From: Lytechinus pictus
Taxonomy: Eukaryota > Echinodermata > Echinoidea > Temnopleuroida > Toxopneustidae
Reading direction: 5' to 3'
DNA: 64,000 nucleotides
Assembly (NCBI RefSeq): GCF_037042905.1
Contig: NC_087254.1
Location: forward strand, 10,401,103 to 10,465,102
The position numbers and the translations under genes are program-made. This document shows, in pieces, positions 25,652-60,222 of this stretch. Below the pieces are notes generated by a model. That model was not told where the DNA came from. It searched no databases and worked only from the letters and a program-made list of their open reading frames with translations. Position 1 is the first letter of the stretch; the number at the start of each line of letters is the position of its first letter.

Positions 25652-27455
25652 AAATATGCAAAAATGAAATATCTGTATACTTCATATAGATAGTGTGTGA
25701 CATCAACCACATCATACATGCTTTGAATAGGCCTATATACGGTTTTGTGAAAATTGAAACTTTTTTTTTATAACTTTCGGGCCTATTTTTCATCCGATTT
25801 TATGAATAATTATGTCTTTCTGTTTTTAGGTTCAAATCAAATTTTAATTTTTGTGGCCTGCCTTTTGAAAGCTTTCATCAATAGACCGTTTCTTTCATCC
25901 AAATGCATTGAGGTTGTTGCATGACAATGCTACCCCCACTTAAAAACACAACAATAAATGCAATAAGGGGAAAAAAGAAAGCCCATCACTTTAATCACCC
26001 CCTTTCCTTGACGGTCGATCGGGGCACCTTTTTTGCCCGGTTCAAAAAGAAAAAAATACATCATTTTCTTTTAGGGGGCACCCCCTCGGAACCGTTACCT
26101 GAGCCCAAACTTGTTGCACATCAGTATCCGGGCAAGGCTTATGACATTTTCAAGAATTTTGAATGATCCTAGAGCACTAGCTGGCGGATCCAGGGGGGCA
26201 CAGCCGGACGTCCCCCCCCCCCCCTTGAGAGGCACAATTAAAATTTGTAGTGTAAAAATGCCCTTAAAACATAAGTGTGCCCCCTTTAGAAAGTGAAGAC
26301 CTTTTTTCTTTGTCAAATGATTTTTTCGTGGACAAAATCCCCTTAAAATTTTAGGTTACCCCCCCCTTTTTTTTTGCTTGTCAATTTTTTTCGTGCCCCC
26401 CTCCCTTCGAAAATTCATCTGCCCCTGTTCTAGAGTAATCAAGCCTACTTGCAATAGTCTCGCTATGCATTTGTGAAATGATAGGCAAAAGTTGTTTTAA
26501 GTGTTCGACATTCAACCCTATGATTATTATTACCTTTCTGTTTTATAAATGTTTTATGATTGATTTAATGAATATTATTCCATGGTTGTCATTTTAAGCA
26601 ATCTGCTTATAATGACAATCCTTCTCCTGCAAACTGTAAATGTTGAAACCATTTGGTAGTATAGATCATATTTGTTCATATGACTTTTTATTCAGTCCAT
26701 AAGTTTATGATTTATGCCCAAAAACTATAACCAATATGTTTGTTCTGTAATGAAAAACGTTTTATATACGAATGTTATGAATGCAGGAAAAAAGAATAAA
26801 TCAAATAAATATCAAATTAGGCCTAGTTATTATTAAGTTCATTTTCTTTTACTGTTTTCAAGAAAAGAAAACGAGAAAACATGTAAATAAATCATGATTC
26901 ATTGCAATGATTGGCAATGGAAGAGGCTGATAATGTGCATACCATGAAAACCATTCACTTCCATAATCATGATATAAGCTGCTTAATTGTGCTAAAATCT
27001 GGCATACTGCAGCAATGAGGAAGGAATTATACAAAAATGAAAGATAGAGAGGGAGAGAGAAATATGATTTCGGTTTATTGACCCAAATCCGGAAGTCAAT
27101 TTCTTTGACTGGGGTACTGCGATTGCGCATTGGAAACAACTTTTCCAGGACCCGAGAGGAATGACTCTATATAGATTACCGGGGCGTTATATGCATACAT
27201 ATTTCAAGTGTATAGTTAAACACCGTAATCATTTTCTACAACTTGTGGCTTGCATTTGTCACTAGCATTGGCCGGCTGGGAACTCGTACTCGCCTTTTAT
27301 TGTGCGTATTCCAGCATCGCGTAGAAAACAAGGGAACGCTATTTCAAAATAGACACGTTATCGGAGTTTAAAAACACTTGTACCGGTACCTCTCTCGATA
27401 AACAGCCTATTATGTATCTTTAAGAATTTGTGAATCAAAATAAGTACTTTGGATC

Positions 27456-27509
27456 ATGATGACGACCTTCGTTGCGAAAGAAGAATCGACTGTTTTGGAT
27501 ATCGAGTGA
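27456..27509 (+). other. possible upstream ORF in USP22 5' leader
   Basis: An ATGATG start followed by 15 further sense codons and TGA, out of frame with the USP22 start 129 bases beyond its stop codon. It matters only if the transcript begins upstream of 27456, which the sequence does not show. Confidence 0.25.
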
Positions 27510-27637
27510 TTGAAGTTTCAGCTAGACTGGGTTCTTTACCGGCGAGCAGAGGGTTTACACGGGGAGTCGTGCCCCGCTGGACCAGGGAGATACGGAGTGG
27601 AGTGTGGTACAAAGCCAACGGGCAGCCGCTGCTAAGT

Positions 27638-48876
<21,239 letters not shown>

Positions 48877-49450
48877 CACAGGATAGCATACTAGCACCAG
48901 TTCTATTTCGCAAGTATTCTGCACTCATCAGAACCTGTTCGGATGCAATCAAAGACTATTTCAATTTTATTTGTGTGTGAAACCGAGGCAAGAGACCACT
49001 AAAGAGACTTAAATATGCTTTGTAGTCCAAAAATTGTATAAAAAAAAAAACAATCTTGTATTGTGGAATTCCAAGTGGGACTGAATATGTGTTCACGCAT
49101 CTGTAGTACCTTTCTGTGTTTGTGAACCTGCGTCGTCATGAAAATTTTGTCTTCGTTGAGTGGATAGCTGGGCACCAAAGCAGCACTTATAGTTCACCGT
49201 CTGGATTTCATGTGTTCCTAATGATTTGATTGCTTCTGATGCCGAAAGAGAAGAAGTAGTTATGAAGAGAATAATAGCATGGATAAATTCATTGAGAACT
49301 TAGGAGTAGGTGGAGCAAGCCTTGAGGGGATGGATAATCTACAGATCTCTAAAACATTGTCGTGTTTTGGAAAAGAGCCAGAGGTATATTTTACTGCACC
49401 AATAAAGGGGATGAGCATAGGAAGGATGGTCTGCAGAGATGAATTCTTGG

Positions 49451-49722
49451 CCCCGTCTTACAAAGAGTTATGATTGATCCAATCAATCGTAGCTCTATGG
49501 AAATCCATCGGTGCCATAATTTTTTCTACTGGAAATTTGCAAAATGTCCCTTGTAAACAAAGGAAAACACACCAAATTGTCAAGAAATCAATGACTTTAT
49601 GGATATACATTCATATCTAGAAATTGTTTGAACAAACGTGCATTTCATATGTTGACTTTGCTGGCTTTCCATAGTTGCGATTGATCGGATCAATCGTAAC
49701 TCTTTGTAAGACGGGCCCCTGG
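49451..49722. mobile_element. CCCGTCTTACAAAGAGTTA foldback element, copy 2
   Basis: GTCTTACAAAGAGTTATGATTG at left pairs with CAATCGTAACTCTTTGTAAGAC at right, in the same arrangement as 37246-37514. Confidence 0.75.
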
Positions 49723-50817
49723 TGTTCTCTCTCTTCATTCTGGAGACTCTTCACTAAACCAGTCACACAGCCAACCAGGCATTCAGTATCACATCTTCCA
49801 GGAGTAGTCTTGGACAGGAATTGGTAAACTTGCTGAACCTATGTTTTAAGCTTTTCTTTAAAAAAAAAATCTACTAGGTAATCTATTCAAGACAGGGTGA
49901 CATCTGTTGACATCAAGCTACTCTAAATCTCATCAAAAGAAGTTTGATATTTCTGACCAGACACTTGCACTGTACTTGGTCTAAACGCAGACCCTACTTG
50001 GCTCTCTGATAAATTTCATTATTATTGTTTGGAGTCAAGCGCTGATTCTTACTCTCTATGTTTGGAGCGGCAACATTACGCAACCCCCGTTTGCTTCTTT
50101 CGGTCTAGCATTCCGACTGCTGTAACATGTTTCAACAAATCAGGGACTGTGCTGCAAACTACTGGAAACCCGTCTGAGATTAGTTTGTATGAGATATTAG
50201 GCAGGTTTGGCATATGTACATCTGGCTTGAAACCTGTCCAAGACCTTATCTGAGAGTGTTCTCAGGCAAGTTTGAAAATGAAATGAAATGATATAAAATT
50301 GGAGTCATACTTTGCTGCCCAGTAAGCCAGTTCATAAGCTAACATATAGGTTGAACCCCTTCTAGTAACTCTATATTAAAAGGTAATCAAACATGGTCTA
50401 AGATTTATCAAGCAACTTAGGTAGCAACATGGAGGACTTATTCTTTCAAATGAGAGTGCTCCTTAATCTGAAAATTAATCATGTCCATGATAGTATATGT
50501 TCCTTAAACCTGATGGTATGGTGAGGGTCAAATTTTTGCCAAGTTCCTGACGTCGTTTCGAATCAGTCATAACAACGTAAGTCATTTCTTTTTGCCAATT
50601 TGACATGGATGACATTCAATTGTTGATTGCAAATGATGATTCTGTAGATGCTCATGTGGGAAATTGGCATTTGATCTACTCTCACTTTGTCTTTTATTCT
50701 ATTTGATCTCATCCCATACAGTCTGAACTAACCATTTGGTCTATTAGCCTATTTACTATTTTGCCTAATTTCCTTGTTCTTAGGTGCTAAATTCATTTCT
50801 CCTAGTATCCATCTGGT

Positions 50818-51118
50818 GGGTGTTTCATAAAGGACTTGCGACGGGTGTAACTTTGCCATAATGGCAACTACCACGGTAACACGGCTCAGCAGCCAATCAT
50901 AATCAAGGTTACCATGGTAGCTGCCATAATGGCAAAGTTACAACAGTTGCAAGTCCTTTATGAAACGGGCCCCTGCTGGGTGTTTTATAAAGCTGTTTGT
51001 AAGTACCAAACATCTTTAAGAACGACTGGTGATCTTTGTGGTAAATGATATCCAAAGAATTTTCATTGATTTAGCGTGTAAGAAAGGATCACCAGTTGTT
51101 TTTAAATCCAATACCACA
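50818..51118. mobile_element. two adjacent TTTCATAAAG foldback elements
   Basis: 50818-50978 is a hairpin with arms TTTCATAAAGGACTTGC / GCAAGTCCTTTATGAAA and ATAATGGCAA..CATGGTAG blocks. 50978-51118 is a partial GCTGTTTGTAAG..ACGACTGGTGATC element missing its right end. Confidence 0.65.
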
Positions 51119-51879
51119 TGATCCACATCATGAGATGAACTGTTATTGAATCAAATGTTCATTCGACAAAGTGTGAGATAAAGAGTAGATGAAGTAGAAA
51201 TTTACTATCAGAGCATTAGACTTGAGGAGAATGAGACTAAATGGGTGGTATTCTCATAGCCATGGTTTAGTTAAACCTGGGTTAAGTTAGACCACACTTT
51301 TATGGGGTGCCAGGACTACTGTCCAACTTATTAACACATTAAGAATTATTCTTACACTGCTGCAAACAGTTATTTAAAAAAAACTTAGTCGAGTCGTGTA
51401 ATGGGAAGAATATAAAAAGATAATGAATTATAATGGATTAGTCGATAAATTATATACAGAAGGAATATTGTGATGTCGGCATCCCATAGAATTGTGGTTT
51501 GAAATTCTAGTTTAGACTAGGGTTAAAGCTAGATTTAATTATCAGAATATCACCCAATGAGTATGAGACAAAGTGGAGTGTAGACCAGATGGCAATTAGA
51601 TCAAATTGAAAGTAGACCAAATGGATTTAGCCAATAGGCCAACTGAATATAAGTGAATATAAACTGTTTATGTCGCCTTCTGTAAGGCTGTCACTATGTC
51701 TAGCTTAGCAATATGATTTCTTTTTTTAATATTATTGTGAATCAAGGACCAAATGTAGAGGGATTGTGGCATTTCATTACAGGTGCTCTTCAACAATGCT
51801 CTATACCTCATTGGTTTATAATCTCTACCCACCCCCTCAGTCTGTCCTCTAAGTCCCATGTCTGTTTATTAGTTTGATA

Positions 51880-52220
51880 TATATCCATCTCTCTTTCCCA
51901 CTCTACTCTGTTTCTCTTATTTTCTCTCATATTCCTCTTTTACCTGTCCGTCTCTTCTGTCCTCTGTCTTTTTTTCTCTATCAAGGGTCTGTCTTTTTGT
52001 CTTATCTTCCCTCTGTCTCTTTATTTGCTCTCTATCTTTCTATTTGTTTTTCTGTCAGTCTTTCTCCCATTCCTTTTTCACTGTCTTCCTCTCTCTCTGT
52101 TTCTTTCTTTCTCTCTCTACCTACCTCTTTCATTTTTTTTTCTCTCTCTCTAGTTGTCTCTCCCTGTCTTTCCATCACTCTTTTGTCTCCCCCTCTCTCT
52201 CTCACTTGTTCTCTTTCAGC
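51880..52220. repeat. pyrimidine-rich low-complexity tract
   Basis: About 340 bp almost entirely C and T on the plus strand, with TCTCTCTCT runs. The minus-strand frame rich in Glu/Arg/Lys is a by-product. Confidence 0.9.
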
Positions 52221-53885
52221 TACTGGTCTCTGAAAATCGATAAGATCTACTTTCTTAATGTAATTAACTAAAATTGGACAGGAGCATTCCTGAAGAAAGC
52301 TCATTGGCTGCCATTCTTAGCTGAAGGGCATTGTTATCTAGATTAGCTTACAAATCGGCACGGATTAGATATATATATCGTGGCACTTAAACTCTGGTTT
52401 GTGTGTGAAGCACAGTGTTATTAATGGGGTGATGTTGGTCTATCATGAATGATCCCCATGGTTACTGCCAAGGAATGTTTATTCATGTTAATCCTACACT
52501 GACCCGTGTTCTGAAATGGCTTTAAATGAAATCCTGGTCTGAAGTTGTGGTTCAACTATGGAATGCCAATCGTGACATAAATCTGGCACTGTATATGTTC
52601 AAATTATTAGCTCATTTGTTACTCAGATTATTCAGGTCTAGGAATAATGATCGAAATGATTTTCTTCATCATTAAAGCTTGTGATAAGAATCAATTGAAT
52701 ACAAGGAGAGACATCGTACAGTGTAAACAGATATTTGACACCTTCAACTCCCCATGATATTAGACCATGGTTTATAAAGTTAAACTAGTTTCTACCGTAT
52801 GGCCAACTCTGTCTTGAGTTTCATAGAAAGTGGAATACTATTTGCTGACGCCAGACTCTGAAGAAAGGCACTGCAAAATACCTGAAGTGTAGAACCTTGC
52901 GGCTCAGCAATCTGTACTGTCCCATTGGAGACATTCCGTGATCTGCATAGGACAACGTTAGTCTGCAAGCACAGACTCAAATTTGACACTAACAAATTAT
53001 ACCTTGTCTGGAATTGAGACTAGACTCCAAACTCTCTCCCTCTGGTGGAATAAGCCAGAATATTGTACACGAGTGAATTCAGCCCCCCACTTTTTTCCAA
53101 AACCATGTACAAAAACATAAAAATGACCATATGATTGTGATTTTTTGCATGGTCAGCCCCTCCACTTTTGGCTCAGCCCCCCCCCCCCCACTTTGAAAAC
53201 CGTTCTGCGGCCCCTGATTAGACTAAATGAAGGTAGACCATGTGAGTGGACGAGTTGGCAATTTACCGATTATATCAGCCCAAGGGAAGGGAGAAAGTGA
53301 TGTTACTGTATGTATGAGGTAGAGTTATACAGAATATTATAAACATTAATTGACAACAAAAATGATTTCCATTCTGGATAGGTAACTTGTTTTGAAATCT
53401 AATCGTGTCAAATTCGACATAAGATTTTGGTCGTGAGAGTCTTTAAAGACATTTTAAACTCAACAAATCTGCTTGAATGTTGAATAAACATAACATAATT
53501 ATACATTTATTAGATATATCTATAAAAAAAGTCTTTGGGATTCTAATGGTATCAAATTTTCAAAAAAAAACCTGGCACTTGGTCTTTAAAGACAGCTGAT
53601 TGAATCTGCTTGATTGACCAACAATACTACATTGAACCCAAATAAACACATTCTCTATAGTATGATAGTGTGGAGATTAGATGGTTGAATAGCCATGATG
53701 GTATCTTGTCAAACTTTTGGTCATTGTCCTGACCGATTGCAGGGATAGACTATGCTGGTTCAAGTATTTCTTTCAGGTAATGAGGTCAGTGTATTTATTT
53801 GTATCCTGTCTTTAATGATTCTGAGCATGCATCATTAGAAAAAAAATAGAACTGCAATTTGTGAGCCCTCTTAGCATTTATGAGG

Positions 53886-53958
53886 AAAACACGCCATGGC
53901 TAGGATTCGAACCACGACCCTCTGTTAGAAAGGCGAGAGTCAAAACCAGTAGACCACA
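53886..53958 (-). mobile_element. tRNA-like head of a different SINE
   Basis: The minus strand has TGGTCTACTGG (A box region) and GGTTCGAATCC (B box, 53903-53913) at tRNA-like spacing, followed by TAGCCATGGCGTG. It differs from the 32091/46240 family. The SINE body probably continues left to about 53780. Confidence 0.65.
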
Positions 53959-55794
53959 TACATTACTGCAAGGTGGTTGGATATCTCTGCACTTTTCTCT
54001 CCCGAGATAATCACTATTTTTTTCCCCCGAGAATGAATGTGTTTGAAGTTATTTTTTATCACTTCCCAACTTCCATCAGCATCCAAGTCAAATCAACCTT
54101 GCTGAAAACGTTATTTACTTTTTTTTTAGTTTGATTTTTATTTTATTTTGAATATGATTTTTACAGTAAACTGTCATTTGTTCTGGTAACAATTCCTCCC
54201 AGAAGTTTTTAGTAATCATTTTTCAAATACAGGCTTTTAAGTGACAAACACTGACAGAATCTCCAGAAATAGCATCTTTTACAAAGCAATATCTCTTTAA
54301 ATCAAGTTTTTATTCCTGTAGTTTGTTAAATTTTTTATTGGTTTAGTTTTTTATTTGAAAGATGAACACAAATTCAGTGAAGATAGATGTCTAAGAATTA
54401 ATAAACCTCATAAATCAGTGTGATTTTACTGCACTGTCCATGAGAAATGTGATATGTTTACATTAACATGGGTTCCTTGAGTAAAACTCTATTTTAGACA
54501 TCTTGGCCAGTATTCTTGAACTTGGCTTTAATTTCATCTGTGGTCAAAAGTTATGGTTTAACTATGGAAAGCCAATCGTGACAGAACTCTCTAGGAAACG
54601 AGGTTAAATGTATCGGGCTATTTGGCACTCAAATCTGTTTAAGAATAATATTGTAAATTAATTTCTTTACCATTCATGGATGGTCAAGAAGTCAGTTAAC
54701 ATAAACAAAAAGCAAGCAGTGTAAACAATTTTTTTTCTCCATTTTTGGTTTCTCATAATTTTAGCACAGACTGAGACCATGGACTAATTCAAACCAGACT
54801 TTCGAATATGGACCGTAATGTATACATTTACAAGTTAGTCTGTACCTTTCCGATGTCGGTATGCTCCGTCAAAACGAAAAAGTCTGCAAATAGTTTCATT
54901 ACCGGATCCAAATACTTTTAATCATATTTATGGGACAAAGTCAGAAGAGTTGGTGTGTTGGTACACAAGCTTTATTTTTTTACTTCTATGGGTCTATGAT
55001 GAAAATTATCAGGCCTGTATTATGAACTCGGGTTTAATTAAAACTATGGTCTAAATTTGTGGTTTCAACTATAAAAAGCCAATTGCGACACAAATCTATA
55101 ACAGCAGCTGTTTGATTTGTCAGCATACGGTGATCAATACACTCATAACTGTCTTGGAACGATGACTAAATTAGCTTTCTTCACCATTAAAGAATGGCAA
55201 AAGAACACAGCAAACTTTTGACATTTTTGGCTTTCCATAAATTTTAGTTACAGACCTAGACCAATGGCTAAAGTTAGACCTGGACTTCAGAATATGGGCC
55301 CTAGAGACCAGTGTTTCTTTTTCTTATTAATTTATTGACATTTTGAATTGTCTTTTAATGATTTTGAATTTCTGTAAGATTCTGTACTATTGTTTCATTT
55401 TTCTTTTCTTTTCTTGTTTAGTTGCATCTCAGGTGCCGTATGCATGTACTGAATATTTTTTTATTTTTTAATATTATAGGCATCTTGTAATGGTTTTATT
55501 TGAGTACCGAGTTTCTCATATTGATTGATTGCCACAATGTTTATCCCCTTATTATTTACCCCCTTGCTTTCTTTTCCTTTCTTATATTTTAATGTTCCAT
55601 TGGGATTCCTTTGTCGGTAATCTTTGGCATGGCGGTATTCTGGTAGACCCCTATGGCCTTACACACACAATTCAGATTGCCCTCCATACATGGCGCTTCA
55701 ACACCTAATTTTTAAAAAATTATCCAAATCACATTATTGGAAGCGTAGCACCAAGTCAAACTTGTTCCAAGACTAGTCTCTTTTTCTTTTTAAA

Positions 55795-56225
55795 AAATGA
55801 TATTGGTGTTGTGTTCAAAATCGGCCCAACACCAAAAGCTCAATACTGCACTTGATCAATCATCTAATGTGTATCAGCAAAATATGAGTTCGTGATATTT
55901 TAGTCTTTTCCCCAAGTGTGTTCATCTTTCTGGTTAAAGCTAACAGAATGTGATTGTAGCAAACAATGATTTTTGTGAGAAAGTCTTTGAAAGCAAATTA
56001 AGCTCATTGTCCCCATAATCATTGGAGATCTAGATCAGGTAGATTTACCTTTGTGGATTCATGAAATCTTAGCTGGGGTGACAATTTTTTCACTTATTTC
56101 ACAGCAATTAAGGCAATTTCTTTCAGAATCATTTGACACATATTTTTATTGATGCATACAAACAGTTATTCGGTTCTGCTCAAACTCATCTTGAGATTGT
56201 TACCAGCAACCGGCATTTAATGCAT
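55795..56225. repeat. diverged direct repeat, member 1
   Basis: Shares ordered blocks with 59405-59795: GAGAAAGT, GGA(G)ATCTAGATC(A/T)GGTA, TGAAATCTTA, TTTCTT(T/C)CAGAATC, (G/T)GCACATATTTTT, ACAAACAG and GGCATTTA. Confidence 0.55.
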
Positions 56226-56454
56226 GAACACTCAGACTATTAAGGTATATGTCAGGCAATTGCACTTTGGTGTTTCATTGGTGTCAGTGTAAATGACAGA
56301 TACATCTTGTTAACAAGAAATGTCACTTCTGTCATTTGCTTGCTTTTGGTACTGTAACGAAGTACAGGAATTACTGCACTATCATCTAAATGCATAATTA
56401 TTTCACAGCCAATTCTTACCATGTATGTGGATGGGGACTTCCCCCCTACCCCCC

Positions 56455-56647
56455 TAGTCTGAAAGCACAGACTCAGATTTGACCCTTAAGTAATTATACC
56501 ATGTCGAGAGTGAAGGATAGACTCCAAGCCCTCTGTCCGTGTCAAGTAGAGGCAGCCACAGTACATAGCGAATCTAGTCTCACTACTTCAGACTCTGCAT
56601 TATGCACTATGCAAATTATGAAACTCCAAAGGTCTGTGCCTGCAGAC
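56455..56647. mobile_element. TAGTCTG-edged MITE
   Basis: TAGTCTGAAAGCACAGACTC at left and GGTCTGTGCCTGCAGACTA at right are inverted repeats. The internal stretch ACTCAGATTTGACCCTTAAG matches 52975-52990 (ACTCAAATTTGACACTAAC), so 52780-53050 holds a relative. Confidence 0.65.
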
Positions 56648-58315
56648 TAACTCCCCCTTTTCGAGAAGTTTACTTTGAAAAGGAGTATTCTTTTATTCAG
56701 TTTTCCTTTATGTCATTCTTCATTTTGAAATGAAATTGAAAGTTTTTGTTTTTAATTTGTGTTTTTTTTTCTTCTGATTATTTTGAGAGATGGCTCTTTG
56801 TCATAAATTATGCTGCTGAATCTCCATAGGATGCCAAAAAACCCGATATAAATGAAGCCAAAAATGTGTTACTTTGTGCACTATTGGAGATTTGTTTGTG
56901 TTTGACGAGGAAAGGGATATTGATGAGTAAACTTGTTTGTGCTTGATATACATATTTTATAACACACATTTTATAATCGTTGCAACGCATAGATGACTGA
57001 CACACACATAGTACATGAAAGAAAAGTAACCTTCATTACACAAAAGCATAATAGGATGGTAGTAAAAATGTAAGTTTCTTTTTTACCATCTGAAGTGTAT
57101 TGGAATACAGTACGTAATTATTTTCCATGAAATAATTTCTACTATGTTGTCCACTCTATCTGTGCTTATTCATTTTCCGAAATTTTGCCCCCTGAACAGA
57201 TATCTCTCACTCTCAAGTATAATGATATAAACATATATTCTCTTTGCTACAAGCAAAGAATGTAAAGCTGATCTATTTTGGTTTATATACTTTATGTATA
57301 ATATCCACCTAGGGAAAGGCTCTATTGTAGCTCAAATCAACCACCTTTGTAACTGAATAGTCCATTCATGAGTATTGTCGGTGTATAACATGAAGTGTAT
57401 TGCATAAAAGAAAATAGAAAAATCATGAAAAAGAGAATAGAAATGTAGTAAGAAAGAGGGAATTGGTATGGAATAAAAATGCAATTTTTAGCCACCCTTT
57501 CTATATATATAAAGTAGAGCATATTCGATAAAGTAAAAATTGTTTATATTGCTTTTGTATTCTTCAATGGCTGAGACTTAGTCGACTAATTTACATTGAG
57601 CATTTACAAGCCGTCTTTAATTGATTCTGTTATGATGCTAATGCTTGAGGTCATGCACAGATAATTGAAATATTTATTTCCTTTTTTTTTTTGTTAGAAA
57701 AAGATAGGAAAAAAATATCTGCATGATGAATTTGTCGATTGTAATGTTCATTTTATTTGTTTCCTAATTTTGTTTTTGCTCATCTGTGATTGAGCATGTC
57801 TATTAATGCATTGATTGAAGCTAATTTCCATTTAAGAAATGGTCGATACTTATTTTGAAATATGACATTAAATTGAATATGTATGTCAACTGATCAACAA
57901 GCGTTACTTGGATATTATGTAATGCTATAATGATTCTTGTGATTATGGTAATGGTGATGATGATGATAATGGTGATGACTTGTGATAATTATTTTTTTTA
58001 CTCTTTTCAAACAGAGGAGTAGGTTCTTTAAATGCAAATGGTGTGACTCCACCTACAAAGGACTGACTGCTTTAAGCCTCCTCTAAAAGACTAGACAATT
58101 TGAGTAAAATGCCTTGCCTAAGGGCATGACTTTTATGATTGGAAATCTGACAGTTTCTTACTCAAAATCTAATGAAAAGAGTTAAGAAAATCTATGATCT
58201 TTGATGGTGAAATATCTTTTAACAATGTTTTCACATCTGGTTCATTATAAGAATTAGTACATGGAAAGATACAGTGAAAAAGGAATGCAGTATGGTTGGA
58301 CTGGTGGGGTATGCA

Positions 58316-58760
58316 TTAAGGTCAAGTCCACCCCATAAAAATATTGATTTGAATCAATGGTGAAAAATGAAACGGGCAAAATGTAGAAATGTTTTACATA
58401 AGATTTATACATTTTTCGCATGCACAACTCAGTGATATGCAAATGAGAGAGTCGATGATGCCCCTCACTGACTATTTCATTTGTTTTTTATTGTTCGAAT
58501 TATCATTTTTTACAGATTTAAATAAAGGATCGACTTTACTGAACCATAGAATTGTATAACGATGGCAATTCCACAAGTTCAGGGAGGACTAAAAAAATAC
58601 TTTCGCAGGACAATGAGGAGAACATTAGAATATTTCATGTAGTAAAAATACTAAACAGTGTGTGGGTGACGTCATCAGTCCCCTCAGAATGTGCATAGCG
58701 TTTTGTGAAATTTGGCAAAACTTGAAAATGTTATGACTTTTAGTTGCGGTGGACTTGTCC
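58316..58760. mobile_element. 610-bp-family foldback element, internally deleted
   Basis: Begins TTAAGGTCAAGTCCACCCC and ends GCGGTGGACTTGTCC, with the family's interior blocks (AACTCAGTGATATGCAAATGAG) but much of the right arm gone. Confidence 0.7.
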
Positions 58761-59404
58761 GTGGAAGACAGAAAGAAGGGAAAGGAGAAAGTGTCAGCAT
58801 GGCGCGAAAGGCAGTACCCTTTTTAACTTTGTGTTTAGAATAGGAAGAGGTTCAAGAGAGTAGAGGGAGTGATGTATGAGGTTACAAGGAAAGGAGAAAC
58901 TTTCGATCAAATGCAAGTCTAGGAGGGGTGACTGAAAAGTTTTGAGCCTAACATAGGAAGGATTGAGATATATGAATACCAACTGTAATTGGTCCGTAAA
59001 ATATTTCACATTTCTTAATCCTACCCACCTAATTTCTTGGTCATTGCTATATTGATTATGATTTTACAGGTTCCTGCATCAAAGTGTGTTATGAAAAATG
59101 GATACATTCGAGTTGGCCTTTTGGGGGGTTGATGACATGGGATGTCATTTTCATTGTTTTGGGTGATAATGATGAACCCAAATCTCCTCCATAGTCACAA
59201 GAAATTGGATTGGTTACCGTAACAGTACCAAGTGTCAGCTGGGGTCATGCCTTTCAGCCGCAGAAACTTGATAACAGCTAGATACTCAGGCTTGTCTGGA
59301 TTTTTACGAGACCTGATACAGAAATTTAGGAAACTGTAAAAATTAAGAAATGTGAAAGATTTTACGGACCAGTTTGGTCTTCATATCTTAAAGATAAATG
59401 AGAG

Positions 59405-59795
59405 TAGTTGCAGTAAACACTGATTTCTCGAGAAAGTGTGTAAAACCAAGCTTAATTGTCACTATATCATCAAGGATCTAGATCTGGTACAGTTACATAA
59501 ACTGAACTTTGTGAAATCTTAAAATCTAGGCTGAAAAATGCTCACACTGAAGATCACCAACACAGATAAGTGCACGTGGGACAGTGTATTATTATTATTG
59601 CTTTGAATGTCGGCCCGACGCTTGACCCAAATCCTGTGCTTATATGCTAATTTCTCAGCAATTACAGTTTCTTCCAGAATCCTTTGGCACATATTTTTTA
59701 ATTATACAAACAGAAACTTTGGTGGTCATTTCATTGGATTATGTACGAACTCATTTTGAAAACGTTACAACTGGCATTTATCTTTAATCCTTTCA
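59405..59795. repeat. diverged direct repeat, member 2
   Basis: See the blocks listed for 55795-56225. No inverted ends were found, so its class is unknown. Confidence 0.55.
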
Positions 59796-60045
59796 ATGTT
59801 AGGCTTAAATCTTTTCAGTCCCCCCCCCCCCCTCTACTTTGGACCCCAAAATCAATCATATGCTTGCAACGAATTGAAAATGGGCACTTGAGGATCTGCT
59901 CCTTGAAACAAGGAGTGTAAGTTGATTTCCTACAGCTTACATTGATCTATCAATTGTAAAACTGCAAGGGAATATTCACAATTAATTGCAAATATTTTCA
60001 TTGCAACACCCCCAAATAGTTAGGGAGAGGGGGTATGGGCAGGGA

Positions 60046-60222
60046 TAGCCTATAATCTAGGCGGAGGCTGCAGTTGTCTTTGCTGTTATGCTGAACGCAA
60101 GAGATACATCTGATCTGGCGAAGACTACGCATTGGTGGCTGCAAAGCCAGATCAGACGTATTTCTTGCGTTCAGCACAACAGCAAAGACAATAACTGCAG
60201 CCTCCGCCTAGATTATAGGCTA
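60046..60222. mobile_element. 177-bp near-perfect hairpin MITE with 9-bp duplication
   Basis: Arms of about 74 bp (TAGCCTATAATCTAGGCGGA at each end inwards) differ by only a few bases and a small indel. The loop is about 26 bp. A perfect 9-bp duplication GGGCAGGGA flanks it (60037-60045, 60223-60231). A 9-bp duplication with long inverted arms fits Mutator-like elements. Confidence 0.85.

Larger units (their letters stand above)
21751..27637. other. spacer between divergent Fringe and USP22 genes
   Basis: Must contain the promoters and 5' UTRs of both genes. The first 150 bases or so next to Fringe are CpG-richer than the surroundings. The rest contains repeats: the C/G-rich AT-flanked patch 22250-22700, the trinucleotide array 23080-23190, A-rich AAAATCAAAAG repeats near 24000-24085, a TAGTCTGCAGGCACAGA-edged element near 24630-24800, a foldback copy 25093-25651 and a CCAGGGGGGCAC-type dispersed repeat near 25920-26420. 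No further exon recognised. Confidence 0.5.

Noticed and set aside
50029-50253. 74-residue plus-strand frame downstream of USP22
   Set aside because: The listed start is not an ATG context I can support, composition is ordinary, and it probably lies in the 3' UTR or spacer.
52032-52304. Minus-strand frame rich in Glu, Arg and Lys that looks like a coiled coil
   Set aside because: It is the reverse of the pyrimidine-rich tract, and all frames there stay open because of low complexity.
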